A stretch of 45,960 nt of DNA, from positions 1 through 45,960 of the forward strand of contig DASZNF010000030.1 of the NCBI GenBank assembly GCA_035551355.1, given 5' to 3'. The position numbers were made by a program, and so were the translations under genes. The stretch is from DATATV01 sp035551355. GTDB lineage: Bacteria > Actinomycetota > Actinomycetes > Mycobacteriales > Pseudonocardiaceae. The notes under the pieces were generated by a model that saw only the letters and a program-made list of their open reading frames with translations, was not told where the DNA came from and ran no database searches. This document shows, in pieces, positions 1-7,518 of the stretch (its first letter is position 1; every line of letters begins with the position of its first letter).

Positions 1-2215
1 CGAGCGCCGCGCCGCGATCCTGGCCTCGATCGAGGAGCAGGGCAAGCTCACCGACGACCTCCGCGCGCAGATAGAAAGCGCCGACACCAAGGCCCGCCTC
101 GAGGACCTGTACCTCCCGTACAAGCCCAAGCGCCGGACCAAGGCGCAGATCGCCCGCGAGGCCGGGCTGGAGCCCCTGGCCGACGCGCTGCTCGCCGATC
201 CGGGTCAGGACCCCCCCGCCGCGGCCGAGGCCTACATCGCGGCGGAGGGGGGCGTGCCCGACGCGGCCGCCGCGCTGGACGGGGCGCGGGCCATCCTGGC
301 CGAGCGCTTCGGCGAGGACGCCGACCTGATCGGCGCCCTCCGGGAGCGGGTGTGGGCCCGCGGGCGGGTCATCTCGAAGGTGCGGGACGGCCAGCAGGAA
401 GCCGGGGCCAAGTTCTCGGACTACTTCGAGTTCGCCGAGCCGTTCACCAGGCTGCCCTCGCACCGGATCCTGGCCCTGCTGCGCGGGGAGAAGGAGGAAG
501 TCCTCGACCTGGAGCTGGAGCCCGGTGACACGGCCGCGGACGGGCAGCCCGGCGACTACGAGACGATGATCTGCGAGCACGTCGGGATCGCGGACCAGGG
601 CCGCCCCGCGGACCCGTGGCTGGCCGAGACGGTCCGCTGGTCGTGGCGGACCCGCATCCAGGTCCGGCTCGGCGTCGACCTCCGGATGCGGCTGTGGCAG
701 CGGGCCGAGGAGGACGCGGTCGGCGTGTTCGCCGCCAACCTCCGTGACCTGCTGCTGGCCGCGCCGGCCGGCGCCCGGCCCACGATGGGCCTGGACCCGG
801 GCTTCCGGACCGGCGTCAAGGTCGCTGTCGTCGACGAGACCGGCAAGTCGGTCGCGACGGAGACGATCTACCCGCATGAGCTCAAGCGGCGGGCCGGGCC
901 GGGCCAGGGCGGGCAGTGGGCCGCCTCGCTGGACGTCCTGGCCCGGCTGGCCGCGGCCCACCGGGTCGAATTGATCGCCATCGGCAACGGCACCGCGTCG
1001 CGGGAGACCGACCGGCTGGCCGCCGCGCTGATCAAGGCGCACCCCGAGCTGAAGCTGACCAAGATCGTGGTCTCCGAGGCGGGCGCGTCGGTGTACTCGG
1101 CGTCCGAATACGCCTCCCAGGAACTGCCCGGCATGGACGTGTCGCTGCGCGGCGCGGTGTCCATCGCCCGCCGGTTGCAGGATCCGCTGGCCGAGCTGGT
1201 GAAGATCGATCCGAAATCGATCGGGGTCGGGCAGTACCAGCACGATCTGGCCGAGGGCAAGCTGTCGCGCTCGCTGGACGCGGTGGTGGAGGACTGCGTG
1301 AACGGCGTCGGCGTGGACGTCAACACCGCTTCGGTCCCGTTGCTCACCCGGGTTTCCGGCATCGGCGCCGGGCTGGCCGAGAACATCGTGTCGCACCGCG
1401 ACGCCAACGGCCCGTTCCGCTCGCGCCTGCAACTCAAGGAGGTGGCGCGGCTGGGGCCCAAGGCGTTCGAGCTATCCGCGGGCTTCCTGCGCATCCCCAA
1501 CGGCGACGATCCGCTGGACTCCTCGGCGGTGCACCCGGAGGCCTACCCGGTGGTGCGCCGGATGCTGGAGCGGGCGGGTACCGACCTCGGCGGCCTGATC
1601 GGCAACGCCGTGGTGCTGCGCACGATCAAGCCGGCCGATTTCGTGGACGACACCTTCGGTCTGCCCACGGTCACCGACATCGTGAAGGAGCTGGAGAAAC
1701 CCGGCCGGGACCCGCGGCCGGCGTTCAAGACCGCGACCTTCAAGGAGGGCGTGGACAAGATCGGCGACCTGCAGCCGGGCATGGTGCTGGAGGGTGTGGT
1801 CACCAACGTGGCCGCGTTCGGCGCGTTCGTGGACGTCGGGGTGCACCAGGACGGTCTGGTGCACGTGTCGGCGATGTCCCGCAACTTCGTCAAGGATCCG
1901 CGCGAGGTGGTCAGGTCCGGCGATGTCGTGCGGGTGCGCGTGCTGGACGTGGACGTGCCGCGCAAGCGGATCTCGCTGACCCTGCGGCTGGACGACGAGA
2001 CGCCGTCGGGCCCGCGCGGTGGCGACCGGGACAACCGGCAGCAGCGCCGGGACGGTGGCAACCGTGGCGGTGGCGGTGCCGGTCGGCAGGGCGGCCAGGG
2101 TGGCCAGGGTGGCGGGAACCGCGGGCGGGACAACCGGTCCAACGCGCCGGCGGGCGGGGCCATGGCCGACGCGCTGCGCCGGGCCGGGCTGGACAAGGGC
2201 CTCGGCGGCCGCTGA
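1..2215 (+). CDS. tex: Tex-family RNA-binding transcription accessory protein, 5' partial
   Basis: Tex proteins are cytoplasmic nucleic-acid-binding factors linked to transcription. The reading frame is open from base 2, ahead of any start, and the residues before the first internal GTG (254) already match Tex (LEDLYLPYKPKRRTKA). About 737 residues are visible against a usual 770-800, so only the extreme N-terminus lies outside the window. Domains in order: Tex N-terminal helical region; YqgF/RNase H-like fold beginning MGLDPGFRTG (about base 785); helix-hairpin-helix region around VSGIGAGLAENIVSHR (about 1350-1450); S1 RNA-binding domain around GVVTNVAAFGAFVDVG (about 1775-1990). The tail after the S1 domain is rich in Arg-Gly, Gln and Asn, as in other actinobacterial Tex proteins, and probably adds RNA contacts. 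The family assignment is secure; the biological role here is by homology only. Confidence 0.95.
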   Translation, partial: ERRAAILASIEEQGKLTDDLRAQIESADTKARLEDLYLPYKPKRRTKAQIAREAGLEPLADALLADPGQDPPAAAEAYIAAEGGVPDAAAALDGARAILAERFGEDADLIGALRERVWARGRVISKVRDGQQEAGAKFSDYFEFAEPFTRLPSHRILALLRGEKEEVLDLELEPGDTAADGQPGDYETMICEHVGIADQGRPADPWLAETVRWSWRTRIQVRLGVDLRMRLWQRAEEDAVGVFAANLRDLLLAAPAGARPTMGLDPGFRTGVKVAVVDETGKSVATETIYPHELKRRAGPGQGGQWAASLDVLARLAAAHRVELIAIGNGTASRETDRLAAALIKAHPELKLTKIVVSEAGASVYSASEYASQELPGMDVSLRGAVSIARRLQDPLAELVKIDPKSIGVGQYQHDLAEGKLSRSLDAVVEDCVNGVGVDVNTASVPLLTRVSGIGAGLAENIVSHRDANGPFRSRLQLKEVARLGPKAFELSAGFLRIPNGDDPLDSSAVHPEAYPVVRRMLERAGTDLGGLIGNAVVLRTIKPADFVDDTFGLPTVTDIVKELEKPGRDPRPAFKTATFKEGVDKIGDLQPGMVLEGVVTNVAAFGAFVDVGVHQDGLVHVSAMSRNFVKDPREVVRSGDVVRVRVLDVDVPRKRISLTLRLDDETPSGPRGGDRDNRQQRRDGGNRGGGGAGRQGGQGGQGGGNRGRDNRSNAPAGGAMADALRRAGLDKGLGGR

Positions 2216-2261
2216 GGCCGGTTCGCCCGGGCAGGCGCCGACCGCTCGGCCGCTGACTCAT

Positions 2262-2372
2262 GGGCGGCGCCGGAACTCGGGGTCATTGAACCTCGGGCGG
2301 CGCCGGAACTCGGGGTCGCTGAACCTTGGGCGGCGCTGGAGCTCGGGGTCGCTGAACCTCGGGCGGGCGCTG
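2262..2372. repeat. 33-bp tandem repeat downstream of tex
   Basis: Three head-to-tail 33-bp units lie at 2262-2294, 2295-2327 and 2328-2360, with a degenerate partial fourth from 2361. Each begins GGGCGGCGC and contains CTCGGGGTC followed by TGAACCT. The units differ at only a few positions. The repeat fills most of the 276-bp gap between tex and the IclR gene. The length is a multiple of three, but no convincing gene uses it. It looks like a minisatellite or intergenic repeat; no function can be read from it. Confidence 0.8.
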
Positions 2373-2452
2373 GCGGCTGGTCGAACGCGGGCGGGCGCGT
2401 GCCGGCGTGATCCGGCGCGCGCCCGCTGTTCTGTCGCGATCGGTCTGGGATA

Positions 2453-2473
2453 TTGTGGAACGGTCTTCCATAA
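2453..2473. promoter_or_regulatory. Predicted IclR-type operator upstream of the iclR-kdgK pair
   Basis: The interrupted palindrome TTGTGGAA-CGGTC-TTCCATAA has eight-base arms that match except for one position. It lies 19 bp upstream of the GTG of the IclR gene. A near-identical copy with the same 5-bp spacer lies between ridA and the KDPG aldolase gene (7475-7495). The right arm contains CATAAT, a plausible -10 hexamer, so occupancy would block transcription. IclR proteins commonly bind TGGAA/TTCCA-type palindromes, so autoregulation is the natural reading. Confidence 0.7.
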
Positions 2474-2491
2474 TCTCCGGACGGGGTCGCG

Positions 2492-3253
2492 GTGACCGAT
2501 GAGCAGGCCGTCAAGCGCGGCCCGGACGGGCTGCGCGCCGTGCAACGCGCCGCCGACCTGCTGACCACCCTGGCCGGCCATCCGGCAGGCATCTCGCTGG
2601 CCGAACTGTCCCGGGTCACCGACTACCCGACCAGCACGGTGCACCGCATCCTGGGCGTGCTGCGCCAGTCCGGGCTGGTCCGGGAGACCCCGGACGGGCT
2701 GCACGCCCTCGGCGTGGGCACCGTGGTGCTGGCCGGGGCATTCCTGGACGGAGTGGATCTGCGCACCCAGGCCCGTCCGGTGCTGCGCGGGCTGGCCGAC
2801 GAGACCGGCGAGACGGTGCACCTCGGGGTGCTGGCCGGGTCGTTGATCGTGTACATCGACAAGATCGACAGCCGCCATCCGGTGCGGATGGTGTCCCGGA
2901 TCGGCGGCACCAACCCGGCCGGCCGCACCGCGATCGGCAAGGCCATCCTGGCTTTCTCTCCGGACTTAGAATCCATTGTGGACGATACGGCTGAGCTGGA
3001 TGCGGTGCGGGCCAACGGCTTCGCCACCGACCTGGAGGGCAACGAGCCCGGCATCTGCTGCGTCGGCGCGCCGGTGTTCGACCACGACGGCGTTCCGGTC
3101 GGCGCGCTGTCGGTGTCCACGCCCACCTCGCGGTTCGCCCCGGACCGGCTGTTCGAGGCCGGGGCCCGGGTCCTGGCCGGTGCGCAGGAGGTGTCCCGCT
3201 CGTTGGGCTGGCGGGGGAACGCGGTGTCGCCCGCGGCGGGAGCGTGGTCGTGA
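2492..3253 (+). CDS. IclR-family transcriptional regulator, probable KDG regulator
   Basis: A 253-residue DNA-binding regulator of usual family length. The N-terminal winged helix-turn-helix covers about residues 10-75 (AADLLTTLAGHPAGISLAEL, then STVHRILGVL). The C-terminal IclR effector-binding domain contains TIGKAILAF-like and GNEPGICCVGAPVFD segments. The start chosen is the GTG with a weak GGACGGGG upstream. Its stop overlaps the start of the sugar kinase gene by four bases (GTGA), so the two are almost certainly one transcript. The operator-like palindrome ahead of it recurs at the ridA/aldolase gap, which suggests it governs KDG kinase, KDPG aldolase and RidA. In function it would resemble KdgR of enterobacteria. 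The effector (KDG or KDPG) is inferred from context, not visible in the sequence. Confidence 0.88.
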   Translation: MTDEQAVKRGPDGLRAVQRAADLLTTLAGHPAGISLAELSRVTDYPTSTVHRILGVLRQSGLVRETPDGLHALGVGTVVLAGAFLDGVDLRTQARPVLRGLADETGETVHLGVLAGSLIVYIDKIDSRHPVRMVSRIGGTNPAGRTAIGKAILAFSPDLESIVDDTAELDAVRANGFATDLEGNEPGICCVGAPVFDHDGVPVGALSVSTPTSRFAPDRLFEAGARVLAGAQEVSRSLGWRGNAVSPAAGAWS

Positions 3254-4230
3254 GCTCGCCCTACGACCTGGTCACCGTCGGCGAGAGCATGTTGCTGCTG
3301 ACGCCGAGGGCGGGGGAGCGCCTGGCCCTGGCCGACCTGCTGGAGGTGCACACCGCGGGCGCGGAGTCCAATGTGGCCGTGCACCTGGCCCGGTTGGGGC
3401 ACAACGTGTGCTGGGTCAGCCGGGTGGGTGCGGACATCTTCGGCGACCGGCTGCTGACCGAGTTCGCCGCGGCCGGGGTGGACGTGTCGCGGGTGCACCG
3501 GGACGGCGAACATCCGACCGGCGTCTACTTCAAGGATTCCGACGGCCGGCGGACCCGATTGCTGTACTACCGCGCGGGTTCGGCGGCCTCCACGGTGCGG
3601 CCGGAGGACGTGGCGCCGGCGCTGGCGCACACCGGCATCGTGCATCTGACCGGAATCACCCCGGCCCTGTCCGCGAGCTGCCGGGAGACCGTGGAGGCCG
3701 TGCTGGACCAGCCGCGCGCGCACGGCGCCGAGGTGACCTTCGACGTCAACCACCGGCCCGCGCTGTGGCCGGACCTGTCCACCGCGGCTGAGGTGCTGCT
3801 TTCGTTGTCCCGCAAGGCGGACACGGTGTTCGTCGGCCGGGACGAGGCGCACCGGCTGTGGGGCACCGAACGCCCGGAGGACGTGCGGGCGCTGCTGCCC
3901 GAGGTGCCCCGGCTGGTGGTCAAGGACGGCGACGTCGGCGCGACCAGTTACGCGGGCGCGGAGACGGTGTTCTCCCCGGCGCCCGCGGTGGCCGTGGTCG
4001 AGCCGGTCGGCGCGGGGGATGCGTTCGCGGCCGGATATCTGTCCGCGCGGCTGCGTGGGCTGCCCGAGGCGGCCCGGTTGCGCTGGGGCCATTTGCTGGC
4101 CGCGGTGGCGTTGCTGTCCACCGCCGACCAGGTGGCGCTGCCCGACCGTGCGCGGCTGGCCGGTCTGTCCGAATTGGACGAAGCGGAGTGGCTGAAGCTG
4201 AACCTCAGCCCGGCTTTTCTGGCGGTGTGA
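3250..4230 (+). CDS. kdgK: PfkB-family sugar kinase, likely 2-keto-3-deoxygluconate kinase
   Basis: A ribokinase/PfkB-fold kinase predicted to phosphorylate KDG to KDPG with ATP in the cytoplasm. Visible hallmarks are the N-terminal substrate-binding segment TAGAESNVAVHLARLG and the C-terminal PfkB signature VEPVGAGDAFAAGY, whose GAGD aspartate is the catalytic base. The start is set at GTG 3250 because it overlaps the IclR stop (GTGA); an upstream GTG at 3244 is possible. Length (326 aa) is normal. The KDG assignment rests on linkage to an IclR gene and on the shared operator with a KDPG aldolase gene; fructokinase or another 2-keto-sugar kinase cannot be excluded from sequence alone. Its 3' end overlaps the convergent histidine kinase gene by 26 bp. 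Confidence 0.85.
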   Translation: MSSPYDLVTVGESMLLLTPRAGERLALADLLEVHTAGAESNVAVHLARLGHNVCWVSRVGADIFGDRLLTEFAAAGVDVSRVHRDGEHPTGVYFKDSDGRRTRLLYYRAGSAASTVRPEDVAPALAHTGIVHLTGITPALSASCRETVEAVLDQPRAHGAEVTFDVNHRPALWPDLSTAAEVLLSLSRKADTVFVGRDEAHRLWGTERPEDVRALLPEVPRLVVKDGDVGATSYAGAETVFSPAPAVAVVEPVGAGDAFAAGYLSARLRGLPEAARLRWGHLLAAVALLSTADQVALPDRARLAGLSELDEAEWLKLNLSPAFLAV

Positions 4231-5404
4231 GCGAGTCGGCCGGAATCCGGGCCCAGACCGAGAAAGCGCCGTCCGTGCGCGGCCCGGAGCGCAGCTCGCC
4301 GCCGACCACACTGAGTCTTTCGCGCAGCCCGGTCAGGCCGCGTCCGCTGCCTCGGCCCAGCCCGGGACGGTCGGCCTGGTCCGGATTGGTAGGGCCGGCC
4401 TGGTCCGTGGCGATTTCCAGTTCCAGCCAGGCGTCGGCGTGCCGCACGGTCACCACGGTGCGCTCGCCGGGCGCGTGCTTGAGCGCGTTGGTCAGGGCCT
4501 CCTGCAGCACCCGGTAGGCGGCGACCTCCGCGGCCGGTGCCATCGGTTGCGGCGTCCCGTGTTCGGTCAGCTCGACCGGCTGTCCGGCCGCGCGGGATCG
4601 CTCGATCAGTTCGGGCAGCTGGGAAACCGAGGGATGCCAGCCGGTTTGTCCGGCACCGTCCAGCACGCCGAGCATGTGCCGCAGTTCGGTCAGCGCCCGG
4701 CGGCCCGCTTCACTGATCGCGGTGAAACTCCGGTGCGCGTCGGCCGTGGGCTCGGTGACGAACCCGCCGGCGTCGGCCTGGACCACGATGGCGGTGACGT
4801 GATTGGTGACCACGTCGTGCAGATCGCGTGCGATCCGGGCCCGCTCGGCCGTCACCAGCGCCTCCTCGGCCCGTCGCTGCCGGGCGGCGGTGTCCCTTGC
4901 GCGGGAACGAATCCACGCGCCGACGCACCAGAACGCGGCCAGCAGCGGCGCGAACGTGACGTAGTCCTGTGGGCGTTCCGGCGAGTGCTCGGCATGCAGC
5001 GCCACGGAGAGTCCCGAGTAGGCGACGACCGCGACGGTGGCGATGGCGAACCGGTGCCGGGCCAGGTGTGCGCCCGAGTTGTACAGCAGCACCGCCAGGC
5101 CCAGCGAGGCGAAAGTGCCGGAATAGCCCCGAAGTTGGAACACGATGAAGGCCGCGCACACCACGCCGAGGGAGGCGGCGGGCCAGCGTCGGCGGGTGAG
5201 GATGGGCAGGCACTGGGCGAGGAGCGCGACGATGCCGAGCGCGTCCAGCGGGCGAGTCGGCAGTTCGGCCAGGTTCAGGCCCTCGTGCGCGACCTCGGGC
5301 AGGAACGCCAGCCCGATCAGCAGTAGCGCGAGCGCGCTGTCGCCGATGAGGCTCCAGCGCGCCGACCGGACGGCCACCCTCGACCCGTCGCGTAAGCCCG
5401 ACAC
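4205..5404 (-). CDS. Two-component sensor histidine kinase (HisKA_3/NarL type), orphan
   Basis: A membrane sensor kinase of about 399 residues. The N-terminal third holds several hydrophobic segments (about residues 18-160). It is followed by a dimerisation/phosphoacceptor helix IARDLHDVVTNHVTAIVV with the likely phosphorylated His196, and an HATPase_c domain with N box LQEALTNALKHA and G box GRGSGRGLTGLRERL. This is the family that pairs with LuxR/NarL-type response regulators. The GTG at 5404 is preferred over a longer start because it follows the upstream gene's stop by 13 bp and begins just before the first membrane segment; no strong ribosome binding site is seen. No response regulator gene is adjacent, so the partner must lie elsewhere. 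The signal sensed is unknown. The last codons overlap kdgK on the other strand. Confidence 0.85.
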   Translation of the reverse strand: MSGLRDGSRVAVRSARWSLIGDSALALLLIGLAFLPEVAHEGLNLAELPTRPLDALGIVALLAQCLPILTRRRWPAASLGVVCAAFIVFQLRGYSGTFASLGLAVLLYNSGAHLARHRFAIATVAVVAYSGLSVALHAEHSPERPQDYVTFAPLLAAFWCVGAWIRSRARDTAARQRRAEEALVTAERARIARDLHDVVTNHVTAIVVQADAGGFVTEPTADAHRSFTAISEAGRRALTELRHMLGVLDGAGQTGWHPSVSQLPELIERSRAAGQPVELTEHGTPQPMAPAAEVAAYRVLQEALTNALKHAPGERTVVTVRHADAWLELEIATDQAGPTNPDQADRPGLGRGSGRGLTGLRERLSVVGGELRSGPRTDGAFSVWARIPADSLTPPEKPG

Positions 5405-5417
5405 GAGGGCAGAGTAG

Positions 5418-6110
5418 TCAGGCCACGCGGTCCTCCACCGGCACGGTCTGCATCGGGGTGTTCGTGCGGCGCACGACGCCGATGGCCAGCGCGGTGATGC
5501 CCGCCGCACCGATCAACGCGACCAGCCGCTCGCCGAAGCCGCCCAGGTTCGCGCCGCTGAAGTAGACATCGGCCAGGCCGACCAGCACGAACACGACGGT
5601 CCCGATGAGGGTGGCCCGGGCCCAGCCCGCCCAGGCGGGCAGCTTGCGGAGGGCGGCGGACAGGAAGAAACCGCTGATGGCCAGCGCGAGCACCCCCAGG
5701 TTGCTCAGGATGGAGTCCATGGCGCCGCCCGAGGTGGCCAGCTGGTGGCCGGGGGTGCAGCCCGGATCGGCCAGCCGGCAGCCCTCGCGCTCGAACGGAC
5801 TGAGCAGATCACCGAGCCCGAAAATGGACATGGCCAGCAGCGCGCTGCCGATCCCGGCGGGCAGCCCGGCCGGGCGCAGCGCGGGCCACAACGAGCGCAA
5901 CGCGAACACGATGCCGATCGCGCCGCAGATCGAGAAGACCACGATGAGCACCCAGGCGCCCGGCGCGCCGTCGGCGTACATGTCGCTGATGGTGTGCGCG
6001 GTGGTGCTGTAGTTCGGGCCCTGCCAGGTGGCCGCGGCGATCCAGGCGAGGGTGAACACGATGTCGGCGATGATGGTCAGGCGCGCCCAGCGGCGGATTC
6101 CTTTGTTCAT
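5418..6110 (-). CDS. DUF998-like integral membrane protein
   Basis: A 230-residue protein with about six hydrophobic segments spread along its length. The first part (QGPNYSTTAHTISDMYADGAPGAW) carries the pattern of DUF998 proteins, a group of small membrane proteins of unknown biochemical function. A periplasmic-side loop contains two cysteines (REGCRLADPGC) that could form a disulfide. It is transcribed just ahead of the histidine kinase gene (13-bp gap), so the two may act together, for example as an accessory to membrane sensing; that is inference. Upstream, TACGTT sits six bases before the ATG, compatible with a near-leaderless transcript. Confidence 0.7.
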   Translation of the reverse strand: MNKGIRRWARLTIIADIVFTLAWIAAATWQGPNYSTTAHTISDMYADGAPGAWVLIVVFSICGAIGIVFALRSLWPALRPAGLPAGIGSALLAMSIFGLGDLLSPFEREGCRLADPGCTPGHQLATSGGAMDSILSNLGVLALAISGFFLSAALRKLPAWAGWARATLIGTVVFVLVGLADVYFSGANLGGFGERLVALIGAAGITALAIGVVRRTNTPMQTVPVEDRVA

Positions 6111-6249
6111 GCGGAAAACGTAGAGGCGGACGGTGTGCGCGAACGTCCTCCTGCGGTTGCTTGTCGGTGTAGCTCGCGCGGGGGACAGAGTGTGTTGGCG
6201 GCGCTTGTCGTGGTGGGCTGGCAGGATCGGTGGGCGGGAGGCGATGACG

Positions 6250-6900
6250 ATGGCCGAGACTGCTGGGGACGATCCGTTCGGTGGGCGGGCGCCGACCAGT
6301 CACGAGCGGATGACCGGGAGGCCGTGGGACGCGTCGTACCACGACGGCCCGGCGCCGTGGGATGTCGGCGTGCAGCCTGCGGTGGCGCGAGTGGCGGCCG
6401 AGGGCGGGTTCACCGGCGCGGTGCTGGACGTGGGGTGCGGCAGTGGCGACAACGCGTTGCACATCGCGTCGCTGGGGTTGCCGGTGCTGGGCGTCGACGT
6501 GGCCGAAACGGCGCTGGCCCGGGCCCGGGACAAGGCGACGGAGCGGGGGATCGAGGCCGAATTCGCGATCGCCGACGCGTTCCGGCTGGATCGGCTGGGG
6601 CGCCGGTTCGACACCGTGCTGGACTGCGGGATGTTCCACACCTGCGATGCCGGGGAGCGGCCGGGATATGCGGTGAGCCTGGCCTCGGTGACCGGGCCCG
6701 GCGCCACGCTGTACGTGTTGTGTTTCAGCGATGAGGGGGCCGACGTCGGCCCGCATCCGGTCCGTCGGGCCGATCTGGTTGCGGCGTTCGGAGCGGGGAG
6801 TGGGTGGGAGATTGCCGAGATCGAGCCGGATCGGGTGCGGACGCGGTTCCATGACGAGAACGGCGCCCCGGCCTGGTTCGCGACGATCCGGCGGATTTAG
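6250..6900 (+). CDS. Class I SAM-dependent methyltransferase
   Basis: A small cytoplasmic Rossmann-fold methyltransferase of about 216 residues. Motif I is VLDVGCGSGDNAL (about residues 58-70), followed by the acidic end of strand 2 (VLGVDVAETAL) and a motif DTVLDCGMFHTC. The Cys/His-rich LDCGMFHTC stretch is typical of a tellurite/thiopurine-like subgroup of methyltransferases. The substrate is not deducible. The ATG at 6250 is chosen because GGAGG lies eight bases upstream; ATG 6244 would leave only two bases. It is divergent from the DUF998-like gene. The 3' end of the gene is oddly duplicated: an 18-bp unit that includes most of the last codons and stop is repeated directly after it. Confidence 0.88.
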   Translation: MAETAGDDPFGGRAPTSHERMTGRPWDASYHDGPAPWDVGVQPAVARVAAEGGFTGAVLDVGCGSGDNALHIASLGLPVLGVDVAETALARARDKATERGIEAEFAIADAFRLDRLGRRFDTVLDCGMFHTCDAGERPGYAVSLASVTGPGATLYVLCFSDEGADVGPHPVRRADLVAAFGAGSGWEIAEIEPDRVRTRFHDENGAPAWFATIRRI

Positions 6901-6917
6901 ACGATCCGGCGGATTTA
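6882..6917. repeat. 18-bp perfect tandem duplication at the methyltransferase stop
   Basis: GACGATCCGGCGGATTTA occurs at 6882-6899 and again immediately at 6900-6917. The first copy codes the C-terminal residues and supplies most of the TAG stop. It looks like a recent slippage duplication. The remainder of the gap to ridA (6918-7064) holds a further 12-bp tandem repeat (GAGCGCGCGGCC twice, near 6990-7012) but no gene. Confidence 0.85.
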
Positions 6918-7064
6918 ACTGACCGCCAAGGAAAATTCGCGGGCGAGCGCTCGGCGGCGAAAGCCCTGCTCAGCGCGGCGACGGCCGAGCGCGCGGCCGA
7001 GCGCGCGGCCGGGCCTGTCGGCTCGGCAGGAGCGCGCCATCGGGCCGCGTGGTCGAGACCGGGG

Positions 7065-7445
7065 TCAGCTGGGGCGGACGGCGACGACGTCGATCTCCAC
7101 CAGGATGTTGGCCAGTGTGCTGCCCACCGTGGTCCGCACCGGCCACGGCTCGGGGAACCGGCGGCCGTAGACCTCGTTGAAGGCCGCGAAGTCGCGGTCC
7201 AGGCGCTCCAGGTGCACGGTGGCCTTGACCACATCCGCCAGGCCCAGCCCGACCGCGCGCAGCGCGCTCTCCACGTTGGTGATCACCTGGTCGGTCTGGG
7301 CCTGGATGCCCTCGGGCACCTTCCCGGTGGCCGGGTCCTGCGGGCCGAACCCGGCGGTGAACACCAGCTGGCCGGTGTCGATCACGTGGCTGTACGGACC
7401 GGCGGGCTTGGGCAGGTCGGGGCTGGTGATCGCCTTCTTGGTCAC
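7065..7445 (-). CDS. ridA: RidA/YjgF-family imine-enamine deaminase
   Basis: A 126-residue protein, the usual RidA size. These trimeric enzymes hydrolyse reactive imine/enamine intermediates made by PLP enzymes. The conserved C-terminal block PVRTTVGSTLANILVEIDVV is present, with Arg104 matching the substrate carboxylate-binding arginine of the active subfamily; SHVIDTGQLVFTAG matches the N-terminal block. The GTG start has AAAGGA a few bases upstream. It is divergent from the KDPG aldolase gene, and the shared gap holds the predicted IclR operator, so the two are probably co-regulated. A role protecting or assisting an amino-sugar acid dehydratase that yields KDG would fit, but no such enzyme is in the window. 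Confidence 0.9.
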   Translation of the reverse strand: MTKKAITSPDLPKPAGPYSHVIDTGQLVFTAGFGPQDPATGKVPEGIQAQTDQVITNVESALRAVGLGLADVVKATVHLERLDRDFAAFNEVYGRRFPEPWPVRTTVGSTLANILVEIDVVAVRPS

Positions 7446-7474
7446 GCGGACGTCCTTTCCGATCGACGACTACT

Positions 7475-7495
7475 TTGTGGAAGGGTATTCCATAA
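7475..7495. promoter_or_regulatory. Predicted IclR-type operator between ridA and the KDPG aldolase gene
   Basis: TTGTGGAA-GGGTA-TTCCATAA carries the same two arms and the same 5-bp spacer length as the site before the IclR gene (2453-2473). It sits 30 bp from the ridA start and 24 bp from the aldolase start, well placed to repress both divergent promoters. The 8+8 conserved bases in a 70% GC genome make chance recurrence within 5 kb unlikely. Confidence 0.72.
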
Positions 7496-7518
7496 AGCTG
7501 GAGAACGTCGGAAGGACC

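Noticed and set aside
916..2256. Long overlapping frame inside tex rich in Arg and Gly
   Set aside because: Shadow frame produced by high GC third positions; the tex frame has clear conserved domains over the same bases.
2258..2878. Minus-strand frame with an 11-residue RRPRFSDPEF repeat
   Set aside because: It translates the intergenic 33-bp tandem repeat and then runs antisense through the IclR gene; no start signals or recognisable protein.
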